Assembly (NCBI RefSeq): GCF_014200455.1
Contig: NZ_JACHBW010000016.1
Span: 62,001-126,000 of the forward strand
Origin: Paraburkholderia bannensis
GTDB lineage: Bacteria > Pseudomonadota > Gammaproteobacteria > Burkholderiales > Burkholderiaceae
DNA: 64,000 bases
Reading direction: 5' to 3'
Shown: in pieces, positions 41,568-50,288 of the stretch
How positions within the stretch are numbered: position 1 is the stretch's first letter
Layout: the number at the start of each line of letters is the position of its first letter
Position numbers and translations under genes: made by a program
Notes under the pieces: generated by a model
What the model was told of the DNA's origin: nothing
The model's input: the letters and a program-made list of their open reading frames with translations, nothing else
The model's database searches: none

Positions 41568-41984
41568 TCAGGCGTCCGCTTTCTTTGCCGTTTTAGCGGG
41601 CGCCTTATTCGCCTTCGACGCTTTCTTGTTCTGATTGAATTCGATCGCCGCGCGGATCAGCGCCTTGAGCGCACGCGCGTTGATCCTGTCGCCTTCGAAG
41701 AAGTCGATTGCGCGCCGAGCGTTGCCTTCCAGGCCCGCATTGAAGAGACCGTCCGGGTCCGCCAGGCTCGCGCCGTACTGGAAGGTCAGCTTGACCTTGC
41801 CCTTGTGCGCGTTCGCCACCGCAATGATTCCGTCGCGTTCCCAGACGGGACTGCCCATCCATTTCCACTCCTCGACGATTGCCTTGTCCGCCGCGAGTAT
41901 CGTCTTGCGAAGGTTGGCAAACGTCTCGGCGCGCCAGTCGGGGATGCCCGCGATCAGGGCGTCGATCTGCTCGGATGGCGTCAT
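41568..41984 (-). CDS. DUF1801-type protein
   Basis: 138 residues. MTPSEQIDALIAGIPDWRAE and WKWMGSPVWERDG are typical of DUF1801/YdhG-like proteins, small alpha/beta proteins of unknown function. The C-terminal 20 residues are Lys/Ala-rich. The ATG at 41984 follows GGAGA by 5-6 bases; the longer frame to 42053 has no site and Arg-rich composition. Stands alone. Confidence 0.82.
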   Translation of the reverse strand: MTPSEQIDALIAGIPDWRAETFANLRKTILAADKAIVEEWKWMGSPVWERDGIIAVANAHKGKVKLTFQYGASLADPDGLFNAGLEGNARRAIDFFEGDRINARALKALIRAAIEFNQNKKASKANKAPAKTAKKADA

Positions 41985-42138
41985 GGTGTCTCCGTATCTG
42001 CGTGTAAAAGCTACACGATACGGCGGGCCTCGGCGTGCAGGCAAGCCAGGCATTGCGCCGCGCCAGCGCGCCGCCGGATCGGCGCGCTGGCTGGTGCGAG
42101 GCTTAACGTCAGGCGTGATGTGAGGCCTAACGTGAGGC

Positions 42139-42501
42139 TTAATGCGCCGTAAAACTGTAATGGCCGGTGGTGCGATGGCCGTCGGCGGCCACTGCGATCC
42201 ACGTGACCGTGTAGGTGCCCGCGCTCAGCGCGCCGAGCGGCACCGACATGCGCTTCCTGTTCGATGCGTCGACGGCGGCCTTGTCGCGCGTGACCGACTT
42301 GCCCGACGCATCGGCGACCTGGATCGAGCTGAAGGCGGGTTCGAGCGCGTCGTCGAAGTCGATCGTCACGGCGCTTTGCGTGGTCGGCACGGTCATGCCG
42401 GCGCCCGGCTCCTGATGGGTCGGATAGGCGTGCGCCCAGGCGAGTTGCGCCACGCCCAGTGCAAGGGCGGCGGCAGCGAGGCGAAAAGCGGCAGATTTCA
42501 T
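42139..42501 (-). CDS. copC: CopC-like copper-binding periplasmic protein
   Basis: 120 residues with signal peptide (to AWA, about residue 23) giving mature N-terminal His24 (HAYPTHQEPGAG), the copper-brace start typical of CopC/PcoC, then an Ig-like beta-barrel with VTIDFDDALEPAFSSIQV and TYTVTWIAVAADGHRTTGHYSFTAH at the C-terminus. It binds Cu in the periplasm. No CopD membrane partner is adjacent; the next gene upstream is an outer-membrane protein. Part of a copper-type cluster facing an ArsR regulator. Confidence 0.9.
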   Translation of the reverse strand: MKSAAFRLAAAALALGVAQLAWAHAYPTHQEPGAGMTVPTTQSAVTIDFDDALEPAFSSIQVADASGKSVTRDKAAVDASNRKRMSVPLGALSAGTYTVTWIAVAADGHRTTGHYSFTAH

Positions 42502-42524
42502 GATCGGATTCTCCCGAAAAGCGA

Positions 42525-43406
42525 TTACTGGAACAGCGGCTTGCCGATCGAGTGCGGCGCCACGTCGTCGAAGAAAATGTGCGTCTGCACGAGAATGCCC
42601 ACGTGGGAGCCGCTGGCGCGATTCACTGGAATCTGCGCCTCGATGCCAAGCTGGCCATAACGGTTGATCCAGATAAAGCCCGGATTGATCGTGCCGGTCG
42701 TCTGCCCCTGGCTGCGCGAGAGCGGCACTTCCACCAGCGGAATCAGATTCGAGAACGGCTGCGGCAGGCCCAGATCGTGTACGTGCTGCTGCAGATACGG
42801 CAGGCTGTACTGGAACGTGAAGCCGTAGTTGAAGGCGTTGGGCTGGCCCGCGCCAGTGGTGAGCGACGGTCCCAGTTCGCCGGTGATGGCGATCGGGCGC
42901 AGCCAGGCGAGCGAGTCGGGCAGGTCGCCCATGCCCTTGCCCGCGTAGAGCGTGGGCGAGATGGTCGAGAAGTTGTCGGCGATGGCGCGGCTGCCGGTGC
43001 CGCCCAGATCGGCGTTGACGCCCACCGAGGTCATGAACTCGTGTGCGTCGTTCACGTACAGCAGGTACTTGAGGCCGACGCCGAAGTTGTCGAAGCCGCG
43101 CGCCGTGGGGTTGTTCTGCATCACATAGCCGCCGTCGACGGACAGCGCGAGACGCGGCGTGAGCAGCTTGTCGTATTCGAAGTCGAACGAATTGATGCTC
43201 TGGTCGCCCGAATCGCCGGGCACGCGCACGTGGCCAAACTGGAGATTGGCTTCGTCGCCGACGCCGGGATCGTCCACTGCCATGGTCGCGGGGAAGACGC
43301 GGTCGCCGGCAATGGCGTGGGCGTTGGCTGCCTGCGGTGCGATCGCGAGCGCGCCGAGCATCGCGCAGACGAGCCGGATGGCCGTGCGCGGGGAGAGGTC
43401 AGACAT
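42525..43406 (-). CDS. Secreted outer-membrane-type protein of the copper cluster
   Basis: 293 residues with a signal peptide (about 1-28, ending ANAHA) and a mature beta-rich region, e.g. FDFEYDKLLTPRLALSVDGG, NFGVGLKYLLY, ANADL-like strands near GVNADLGGTG, FNYGFTFQYSLPYL and NPGFIWINRYGQLGIEAQIP. It looks like an outer-membrane beta-barrel or periplasmic beta-protein of unknown function found beside copC in several Burkholderiales. AGGA precedes the ATG at 43406; the longer frame up to 43526 is not used. Possibly a copper-responsive porin-like channel; the name is inference. Confidence 0.78.
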   Translation of the reverse strand: MSDLSPRTAIRLVCAMLGALAIAPQAANAHAIAGDRVFPATMAVDDPGVGDEANLQFGHVRVPGDSGDQSINSFDFEYDKLLTPRLALSVDGGYVMQNNPTARGFDNFGVGLKYLLYVNDAHEFMTSVGVNADLGGTGSRAIADNFSTISPTLYAGKGMGDLPDSLAWLRPIAITGELGPSLTTGAGQPNAFNYGFTFQYSLPYLQQHVHDLGLPQPFSNLIPLVEVPLSRSQGQTTGTINPGFIWINRYGQLGIEAQIPVNRASGSHVGILVQTHIFFDDVAPHSIGKPLFQ

Positions 43407-43533
43407 GATGGTCCTGGTGGTTGTTGCTGCAATGACGGTGTGCGCCTTGTGCATGAAGGCGCAAGCTGGCACGCGGCGACACGCCACGCCTTCAGGCGTT
43501 GGGCGCAGCGCCGCGAGGGCGGTCACGATCAGA

Positions 43534-43983
43534 TCAAACCAGGGGCGGGGCGCGCGCGAGCGCGAAGGTGAGCGGCTCGACGCGCGCGAGACGCTTGAAG
43601 CGCGCCGCGACGCGCGCGTGCACGAGACGGGTGGCGAGCGCCAGCGACAACAGTACGCCGGGCATCACGGGCAGATGGGCGAGCAGGTTGCAGTAGCCGC
43701 AGTCCTGCAAGTCGGCGTTGGGCGCCTGTGCGTGACCGTGTGCGCCATTGGCTCCGTCCATGCCGTGCAGGTGGCGCATCGACGGCATATCGCAGTGCGC
43801 CGACATCATGAGCGGCTGCGCGGAGGGCGTCGCCTGCACCGCGAGCAGGTGCGAAATCACCGGGGCGAGCGTCGTCATGAGGATCGCAAGCGTCCCCAAT
43901 AGACTGACCAGCCTCAGATGAATGCGGCGCACGGTGTAGAGAAAAAACGGCGGTAGAGAAGACCGGATTATGCCATGCAGCAT
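43534..43983 (-). CDS. DUF2946-type membrane-associated protein
   Basis: 149 residues: hydrophobic N-terminal segment (LRLVSLLGTLAILMTTLAPV, about 25-44), then a His/Met/Cys-rich part (CDMPSMRHLHGMDG near 65-78 and DCGYCNLLAHL near 95-105) and a second membrane-like segment (VLLSLALATRLV). DUF2946 proteins are found in copper clusters and probably bind metal via the Cys/His/Met. The start at 43983 is approximate: an upstream extension to 44073 is Cys-rich and implausible. It is divergent from the ArsR gene. Confidence 0.72.
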   Translation of the reverse strand: MLHGIIRSSLPPFFLYTVRRIHLRLVSLLGTLAILMTTLAPVISHLLAVQATPSAQPLMMSAHCDMPSMRHLHGMDGANGAHGHAQAPNADLQDCGYCNLLAHLPVMPGVLLSLALATRLVHARVAARFKRLARVEPLTFALARAPPLV

Positions 43984-44082
43984 GAGTGCTTCGGGTTGGC
44001 AGCCGGTATGCCGATGTTTTGCGGGGCGGCATACACGTCTCAAGCAAAGACTCAAGCACAAACCCAGGCACACATTTCGTCA

Positions 44083-44092
44083 TTTAGCTAAA
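44083..44092. promoter_or_regulatory. Palindromic operator candidate for ArsR
   Basis: TTTAGCTAAA is a perfect 10-bp palindrome, 29 bp before the preferred ArsR start and about 100 bp before the DUF2946 start, where an ArsR-type repressor would block both directions. Confidence 0.5.
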
Positions 44093-44120
44093 CTTCAAAA
44101 TGAAACAGGAGATTCCTTCA

Positions 44121-44420
44121 ATGGATGACGTTATTCGCATCAGTGCGCTCGCCAATGAAAGCCGCCTTGCCATCATGCGCTGGCTCAAGACGCCGCGCCG
44201 CCATTTTCCGGTGCAGCCGCATGGCGACATCGATGAACTGGGTGTGTGCTGCACCTTCATTACGGACAAGCTCGGCATCGCGCCCGCGACCACCACGCGC
44301 CACATGCGCATCCTTGCCGATGCGGGCCTCGTGCGTGCCACGCGCGTCGGCAAGTTCACTTATTACAAGCGTATCGACGCCGAGCTGAAAAAGCTCGGCC
44401 GCGAACTTTCACAACTCTGA
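44121..44420 (+). CDS. ArsR-family transcriptional repressor
   Basis: 99 residues from the ATG at 44121, chosen because AGGAG precedes it by 9 bases while the ATG at 44100 has none. A winged helix-turn-helix occupies most of it (MDDVIRISALANESRLAIMRW, then FITDKLGIAPATTTRHMRILADAGLVRATRVGKFTYY). Two Cys (CC at about residues 42-43) before the recognition helix could be the metal or redox sensor. It is divergent from the copper-type genes and upstream of a PLP enzyme with a 20-bp gap, so it may regulate both. Confidence 0.86.
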   Translation: MDDVIRISALANESRLAIMRWLKTPRRHFPVQPHGDIDELGVCCTFITDKLGIAPATTTRHMRILADAGLVRATRVGKFTYYKRIDAELKKLGRELSQL

Positions 44421-44440
44421 ACCACGTTCAAAGGTCCAGC

Positions 44441-45793
44441 ATGGATGAACTTGCCTTACTCGGGGACGCCGACCGGCGCGCCCATCGTTACCTGGCAACC
44501 GTTGCGCAACGCCGTGTGTTTCCCGATGCCGCCGCGCTGGCCGGTCTTGCCGCCTTCGACGAGCCGCTGCCCGGCGAGGGCGCGCCGCCGGCCGAAACGC
44601 TGCGCCTGCTGGACGAGGCGGGTTCGCCCGCGACCGCGGCATCCAATGGGCCGAACTACTACGGCTTTGTGATTGGCGCGGCGCTGCCCGCCGCTGCTGC
44701 CGCCGAGCGTCTGATGCTGGCGTGGGATCAATGCGCCTCGACCTTCGACAATTCGCCCGCTGCGGCAACGATCGAGCGCATCGCGGGGCGCTGGGTGGTG
44801 GAGGCGCTCGATTTGCCGCCCGGCAGCGCCGTGGGCTTTGGCACCAGCGCGACGGCCTGTACGCTCGTGGCGATCGCGGCGGCACGGCGCGCGCTGCTCG
44901 CGCGCAAAGGCTGGGACTTCGACAACGACGGCTTGACCGGCGCACCCGAAGTGAAAGTGGTGATCTCCGAACTCGCTCATATCACCGTTAAAAAGGCGCT
45001 GCGCGTGCTGGGCTTTGGCATCGGACGCCTGATCGTCGCGCCGGTAGACGGTTGCGGGCGCATCGATCCGGAACGTCTGCCCGCACTCGACGATATGACG
45101 ATTCTCTGCCTGCAGGCGGGCGAAGTGAACACCGGCGAATTCGATCCGTTCGCCGCTTTGATTGCGCGTGCGAAAGCGGCGCGCGCGTGGGTGCATGTCG
45201 ATGGCGCATTTGGTCTGTGGGCGCGCGCATCGGCCAAAGCGGCCTTGACCGAGGGCGTCGAGCAGGCCGATAGCTGGACCGCCGACGCGCACAAGTGGCT
45301 CAACACCCCCTACGACGGCGCGATGACGATCTGCCGCGACGCCGCTGCGCTCGCTGCTGCGATGAATGCCGATGCGGTGTATTCGAGCGCCTCGCACGAT
45401 GCGCAGAAGAACCTGAATCTGGAGTTTTCGCGCCGCCCGCGCGGTCTGCCCGTATGGGCGGCGCTGCGCAGCCTTGGGCGTGCGGGCGTGGCCGCGCTGG
45501 TGGAGCGGCATTGCGCGCTGGCGGCGCGGATCGGCGAGGGATTGCGCGCAGCGGGCTACGAGGTGCTCAACCGCGTGGTGCTCAACCAGGTGCTGGTGCG
45601 CGCCCAAAGCGATGCGCAAACCGTCGCGATACGCGAAGCGGCGCAGGCATCGGGCGAGGTGTGGTTCGGCGCAACCGTGTGGCAGGGCCGCCCGGCGTTT
45701 CGTATCAGCGTTTCGTCGTGGCGGACGCAGGAAGAGCATGTTGAACGGCTAATTGCGCTGCTGGCGGACCTGCGCGAGCGGCACGCGATCTGA
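44441..45793 (+). CDS. PLP-dependent group II decarboxylase-like enzyme
   Basis: 450 residues of the fold type I PLP superfamily. The active-site Lys is K285 (WTADAHKWLNTPYD) with the PLP-contacting Asp at D254 (HVDGAFG), and family segments SSTFDNSP-like ASTFDNSPAAATIERI and GFGTSATAC. Similar genes are annotated as aspartate aminotransferase family / aromatic-L-amino-acid decarboxylase-like proteins of unknown substrate. It starts 20 bp after the ArsR gene and could be its co-transcribed partner, though no functional link to metals is evident. Confidence 0.86.
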   Translation: MDELALLGDADRRAHRYLATVAQRRVFPDAAALAGLAAFDEPLPGEGAPPAETLRLLDEAGSPATAASNGPNYYGFVIGAALPAAAAAERLMLAWDQCASTFDNSPAAATIERIAGRWVVEALDLPPGSAVGFGTSATACTLVAIAAARRALLARKGWDFDNDGLTGAPEVKVVISELAHITVKKALRVLGFGIGRLIVAPVDGCGRIDPERLPALDDMTILCLQAGEVNTGEFDPFAALIARAKAARAWVHVDGAFGLWARASAKAALTEGVEQADSWTADAHKWLNTPYDGAMTICRDAAALAAAMNADAVYSSASHDAQKNLNLEFSRRPRGLPVWAALRSLGRAGVAALVERHCALAARIGEGLRAAGYEVLNRVVLNQVLVRAQSDAQTVAIREAAQASGEVWFGATVWQGRPAFRISVSSWRTQEEHVERLIALLADLRERHAI

Positions 45794-46003
45794 ACTGAAC
45801 TTGCGCGTCTGGCTCAAAGCCGCACGCGCAGGTCATCCATCAAAGTAGATGTCCTGAGCAATCTTTGTGATCGCGTGGCAACGCGATTGCGTTCCCTGAT
45901 TTCCCTTGCAACAAATCCTTCACGAAGTCCCGTTACGTTAGCGTCGATCGACCTCCCGTTCGTCCGAACAACAAGCTTTAAATTCCTTACGGAGACGCTA
46001 CAG

Positions 46004-47695
46004 ATGGCCATCGAGACATTTCGTTCTGCTTTCCAGTTCTCCCGCCTGCCGGGCAAGCGCCGTCCGGTGCTCGCCGCCTTGACGCTCGCTATTTCAGGCA
46101 CGATCACAGGCACGACTGCAAACGCCCAGCTGCCCGAGCCGTTCTTTAGCGGCCCGGGCCTGCTGATCGTCAGCCGCAGCGTGTACGACAATCTATCGGG
46201 CAACGTGCAGGCCGGCGCCGCGCTGCCGCCCGGCTGCGCCAGCACGCAGGCCACTTGTCCGAAAGGCAATGGCGCGACCAGCGACGGCACCTATCCGTAT
46301 GTCTGGAACAACGTGCTCTACGATCCGAGCTTCGGCATCACGGCGCGCATTTTCCTCGACACCATCACGCCGGGCGGCGAAGTGGTGCATACACTCGAAG
46401 TGCCCAACAGCCTGCATCCGGGCAGGGACCATGATCAGCTGGTGACGAGCTTCAGCTCGAAATCGGAACTCGCGCTCAATCTGTCGACGGATGGCCGCTA
46501 TCTGACCTTCATGGGTTACGTTGCGCCCGTCAATGCCATCGACGTGTCGAACTCGAACACGCCCGGCGCGAACGATCCGACCAATCCCGACGGCCAGTCG
46601 TTCTATCGCGCCGTCGCGCGGCTCGACCGCGAAGGCCATTTCAGCTTCACCGAAACCAACGCATACAGCGGCAATAACGGCCGCAGCGCCATCCTCAACA
46701 ACGCCAGCGGCGAGGGCTTCTACTACACGGTTGGCAACGCGGGCAATGGCGCGAATCCGCAGCCCACGAACGTGATCCTGGGCGCGGGGTCGCAATACAT
46801 CGCGGCCACGAGGGAGCACGAAGCGCAGCAGTCGCCGGGCACGCCCACGCCGCTGGCCAGCTTCTCGGTCGTGGAACTGGGCGCGAAGGCCGACAAGGTG
46901 GGCAAGGACGACAACTTCCGCGGTCTCACCGTGTACAACAACGTCGTGTACTTCACGAAGGGCAGCGGCAGCAATGGCGTAAACACGGTGTATTTCGTCG
47001 ATACGACGGGCGCGGCCTGTCCGGCGGGCGTGGGCGTGCCGGCGGCCGGCGCGAAGCTGCCAACCAACCCGCTTGCCTACACCGCGGCCACGGTGCAGTC
47101 GAACGGTTTGCCGAATAACGTGTGCGTGCTCGCGGGCTTTCCCGTCACGCCGAACAAGACGGCGACGACCCTGGCCTACCCGTTTGGCATCTGGTTCGCC
47201 AATGCCAACACGTTGTACGTAGCGGATGAAGGCGATGGCTACGCAGGCGGCACGGATCTTTACACGCATGCCGCTGCGCAGACCCGCGCGGGCCTGCAAA
47301 AGTGGCTGTACGACGCAGGCACGAAAACGTGGAAGCTGGCTTATACGCTGCAAAACGGCCTGAATCTGGGCAAGGCGTACACGGTCCCGGGGTATCCGGC
47401 GGGCTCCAATAGCGCCACCGGCCTGCCGTGGGCGCCGGCTACCGACGGTCTTCGCAACCTCACGGGGCATGTGGATGTGGACGGCACCGCGACGATCTGG
47501 GCGATTACCTCCACGGTGAGCGGCAACGGCGATCAGGGCGCGGACCCGAACCGCCTCGTCGCGATCCGCGACGTGTTGCGCAACACCACGGCGGCGAGCG
47601 CCTCGCAGGAACATTTCGTCACGCTGCGCGAGGCTGGCTTTGGCGAAGTGCTGCGCGGCGTCTCGCTCGCACCGGGCAGCGTGAACGGCAAGTGA
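46004..47695 (+). CDS. Secreted propeller-like protein
   Basis: 563 residues. A long signal peptide (positively charged start, hydrophobic LAALTLAISGTITGTTANAQ ending about residue 42) exports it. The mature part shows recurring short beta segments such as FRGLTVYNNVVYFTKGSG, NTVYFVDTTGAAC, PFGIWFANANTLYVADEGDG and GLQKWLYDAG, reminiscent of NHL or SMP-30-type six-bladed propellers. A few Cys (CASTQATC) suggest a disulfide. No known family recognised. GGAG precedes the ATG at 46004 (an upstream frame to 45875 is not supported). It lies alone, with a terminator downstream. Confidence 0.78.
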   Translation: MAIETFRSAFQFSRLPGKRRPVLAALTLAISGTITGTTANAQLPEPFFSGPGLLIVSRSVYDNLSGNVQAGAALPPGCASTQATCPKGNGATSDGTYPYVWNNVLYDPSFGITARIFLDTITPGGEVVHTLEVPNSLHPGRDHDQLVTSFSSKSELALNLSTDGRYLTFMGYVAPVNAIDVSNSNTPGANDPTNPDGQSFYRAVARLDREGHFSFTETNAYSGNNGRSAILNNASGEGFYYTVGNAGNGANPQPTNVILGAGSQYIAATREHEAQQSPGTPTPLASFSVVELGAKADKVGKDDNFRGLTVYNNVVYFTKGSGSNGVNTVYFVDTTGAACPAGVGVPAAGAKLPTNPLAYTAATVQSNGLPNNVCVLAGFPVTPNKTATTLAYPFGIWFANANTLYVADEGDGYAGGTDLYTHAAAQTRAGLQKWLYDAGTKTWKLAYTLQNGLNLGKAYTVPGYPAGSNSATGLPWAPATDGLRNLTGHVDVDGTATIWAITSTVSGNGDQGADPNRLVAIRDVLRNTTAASASQEHFVTLREAGFGEVLRGVSLAPGSVNGK

Positions 47696-47751
47696 TGCCA
47701 GGCTAGCCTAAAAACGTTCCGGGTCTGACGAGGCCAGGTGCAGGCCAGGCG

Positions 47752-47785
47752 AGGCCAGGCGCAAGCGCGCCTGGCCTTTCTTTTT
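47752..47785 (+). terminator. Rho-independent terminator
   Basis: Perfect 11-bp stem AGGCCAGGCGC (47752-47762) with GCGCCTGGCCT (47767-47777) around AAGC, followed by TTCTTTTT. Confidence 0.9.
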
Positions 47786-47980
47786 GCGCGCGATTCACCC
47801 CTGTTTCAGGAAAGGTACGTTAGCGCGCGTCGTATTGATCCCTCATTGCCCTGCGCCGACAATCGCGAACTTGCGTGCGCACGGCCCCTGCGCGCTCCGC
47901 TTTTCCCAACAACAAGACGGCTAATCGGAGCGCCGCGTGCCGTCTGCGCGCGACCCGAATGCCTGCAAGAACCGCACACG

Positions 47981-49168
47981 ATGAACAGAAAAGTCCTTTC
48001 CACCTGCGCCGTGAGCCTGTGTGGCCTGAGCGGCATGAGCGCGGGTGTCGCTCATGCGCAGAGCAGCGTTACGCTCTATGGTTTGCTAGACACTTCGATA
48101 TCCTATGTAAATAATCAGCGCTCCAATGGCGCGGGGTCGCCCGGCAGCGGCAATGTGTCGGTGAATAGCGGCAATCTCAGCGCGTCGCGCTGGGGACTGC
48201 GCGGCAGCGAGGATCTGGGTGGCGGCGCTTCGGCGATTTTCATGCTGGAAGGCGGGTTTTCGTCGGTCAACGGCAAGACCAGCAATGGCGGCAATCTGTT
48301 TGGCCGACAAGCCTATGTGGGCGTGCGTGCAAACGGCTATGGCACCTTCACGATGGGGCGCCAGTACGACTTCATCCTGACTTTCGTTACGCCGCTGGGC
48401 GCAGCGGGATCGGGCTGGGGCGGCAATCTGGCGATGCACCCCTACGACAACGACGATTCGATCCAGAACATCCGCATCAACAACGCCGTGCGCTACACGA
48501 GCGAAACGTATCGCGGCTTCACGACGGGCGCGATGTACGGCTTCTCGAACACGCCGGGCAGCTTCGGCAACAACGCCGCGTACAGTGCGGGACTCTCATA
48601 CGCCAACGGTTCGTTCAAGGCCGGCGCTGCGTTTCTCAAGATCAATCGCGATGGCCACGTCGCCAATCCCGATGGCGCGGTGAGCACGACCGACGGCTCC
48701 GCGACGGTCACGGGCGGCGATCAGTTGATCGTGGCTGTGGGCGCGCGCTACGCATTCGGTCCGCATTCGGTAGGCGTGAGCTGGACCCACTCGGCCACGG
48801 ACGATGTCACGGGCCTTTATCAAGGCGGCAAGATCGCCGCGCTCAAAGGCAACACGCTGATCTTCGATAATTACTCGATCGATGGCCGCTACGCCGTGAC
48901 GCCTTCGCTGTATGTGGCGGCGGCCTATACCTATACGCAGGCGCGTTTCGATGCAGGCGCGGGTTCGGCCCGGCCGAAGTGGAACCAGGTGGTCGCGCAG
49001 ATCGACCGGCAGGTCACGCCGCGCACCGACCTCTATCTGGAGGGCGTGTATCAGAGCGTGAGCGGCGGGCGCAACATCGCCGCATTCGATGCCTCCGTCT
49101 ACACGCTCACACCGTCGTCGAACAGCAATCAGGTGGTGGTTGCGGCGGGCATGCGGCACCGTTTCTGA
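47981..49168 (+). CDS. Gram-negative outer-membrane porin
   Basis: 395 residues: signal peptide about 1-26 (ending VAHAQ), then SSVTLYGLLDTSISYVNN, ASRWGLRGSEDLGGG and FGRQAYVGV, ending GMRHRF with C-terminal Phe. Same family as the porins at 16465 and 58364. The true start is the ATG at 47981 (signal peptide directly after); the reading frame upstream of it is Arg-rich and not signal-like. No transporter is next to it; a LysR gene is convergent 13 bp away. Confidence 0.92.
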   Translation: MNRKVLSTCAVSLCGLSGMSAGVAHAQSSVTLYGLLDTSISYVNNQRSNGAGSPGSGNVSVNSGNLSASRWGLRGSEDLGGGASAIFMLEGGFSSVNGKTSNGGNLFGRQAYVGVRANGYGTFTMGRQYDFILTFVTPLGAAGSGWGGNLAMHPYDNDDSIQNIRINNAVRYTSETYRGFTTGAMYGFSNTPGSFGNNAAYSAGLSYANGSFKAGAAFLKINRDGHVANPDGAVSTTDGSATVTGGDQLIVAVGARYAFGPHSVGVSWTHSATDDVTGLYQGGKIAALKGNTLIFDNYSIDGRYAVTPSLYVAAAYTYTQARFDAGAGSARPKWNQVVAQIDRQVTPRTDLYLEGVYQSVSGGRNIAAFDASVYTLTPSSNSNQVVVAAGMRHRF

Positions 49169-49180
49169 TTCACCGGCCCG

Positions 49181-50080
49181 CTAAGCCGCCCTGGCTGAAT
49201 CCAGCAGCCATTGCGCGAGCCGTTGCGCGCCGTCCGGCATTTCCGCGTCGGCGCGCCAGCAGAGATAGTAGTGCCGCCCGTCGTCGAGTTCGTGGTCGAA
49301 CAGCTTGCGCAGCGCCCCCGAGGCCAGTTCGCGCGAGATCAGCGGCGCGCGCAGCAGGGCCGCGCCCAGATCGGCCATGGCGGCGCTCAAGGTCAGTTGA
49401 CCATCCTCGAAGAGCGGGCCTTCGGTGCGCGTGACGTGCCGCGCGCCCGCGCTTTGCAGCCAGTTCGCCCACGTGCTGCGGTCCTCGTCGTGCACCAGCG
49501 GCACGCCCGCGAGATCGACGGGCTTGCGCAGCGGCCCGTAACGGCGCTCGAAGCGCGGCGTGCATACGGGCACCACCGCGCCCGAAAGCAGCGGCGTGCT
49601 CGTATAGCCAATCCAGTCGCCGGTGCCGAAGCGAATCGACAGATCGGCGGCGTCGCTGCGGTAGTTGCGGTGATTCGCGTAGAGCACCGTCACGTCCACG
49701 TCGTCATTGCTGGCGAGAAAATCGTGCAGGCGCGGTATGAACCAGCCGATGCCGAATAGCGGAATCAGGCTCACCGTGATCTGGCGGCGCGCCGAGCGTT
49801 CGCGCACGAAGCCGGTGGCGCTGCGCAACACCGAAAACGCCGCGCTGATCGAGCGATAGTAATCGCGTCCTTCGTCGGTGAGGACCAGCGAGCGGCCGTT
49901 GCGCACGGTCAGCGGCGTCTGTACGAAGGATTCGAGCAATTGCAGCTGATGACTCACCGCCGATGGCGTGATATCCAGTTCGCGCGCCGCCGAAACAACC
50001 GAGCCGTGACGTGCAAAGGCCTCGAAGGCGCGCACCGCGCGCAGGGGCGGATCGTCGGCAATATGCTGAATTTTATTCAT
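49181..50080 (-). CDS. GcvA-type LysR regulator
   Basis: 299 residues. Helix-turn-helix about 20-45 (FEAFARHGSVVSAARELDIT, then SAVSHQLQLLESFV) and effector domain typical of the GcvA subgroup (SLIPLFGIGWFIPRLHDF, then DLSIRFGTGDWIGY). The ATG at 50080 is preferred to one at 50104 (no ribosome site for either is strong). It is divergent from the binding-protein/AtcB/AtcC unit and is its probable regulator. Confidence 0.88.
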   Translation of the reverse strand: MNKIQHIADDPPLRAVRAFEAFARHGSVVSAARELDITPSAVSHQLQLLESFVQTPLTVRNGRSLVLTDEGRDYYRSISAAFSVLRSATGFVRERSARRQITVSLIPLFGIGWFIPRLHDFLASNDDVDVTVLYANHRNYRSDAADLSIRFGTGDWIGYTSTPLLSGAVVPVCTPRFERRYGPLRKPVDLAGVPLVHDEDRSTWANWLQSAGARHVTRTEGPLFEDGQLTLSAAMADLGAALLRAPLISRELASGALRKLFDHELDDGRHYYLCWRADAEMPDGAQRLAQWLLDSARAA

Positions 50081-50288
50081 GTGTCGAATTATATCGAACG
50101 GCATCGTGAGCGTGTTGATTGTAATTTGTATCGTTAAATCAATGGTTTATTGGTCAATGCGGCGGTTGGGAATAATGATCGAACTAAAGATAATTTAGGC
50201 GGTTTCGCATCAAAACGTAATCTTTTTCATTATTCAAGGACGACGCGCCAGGCGCCATCCGGTTCCCACATCGCACGCTGACTGACAC

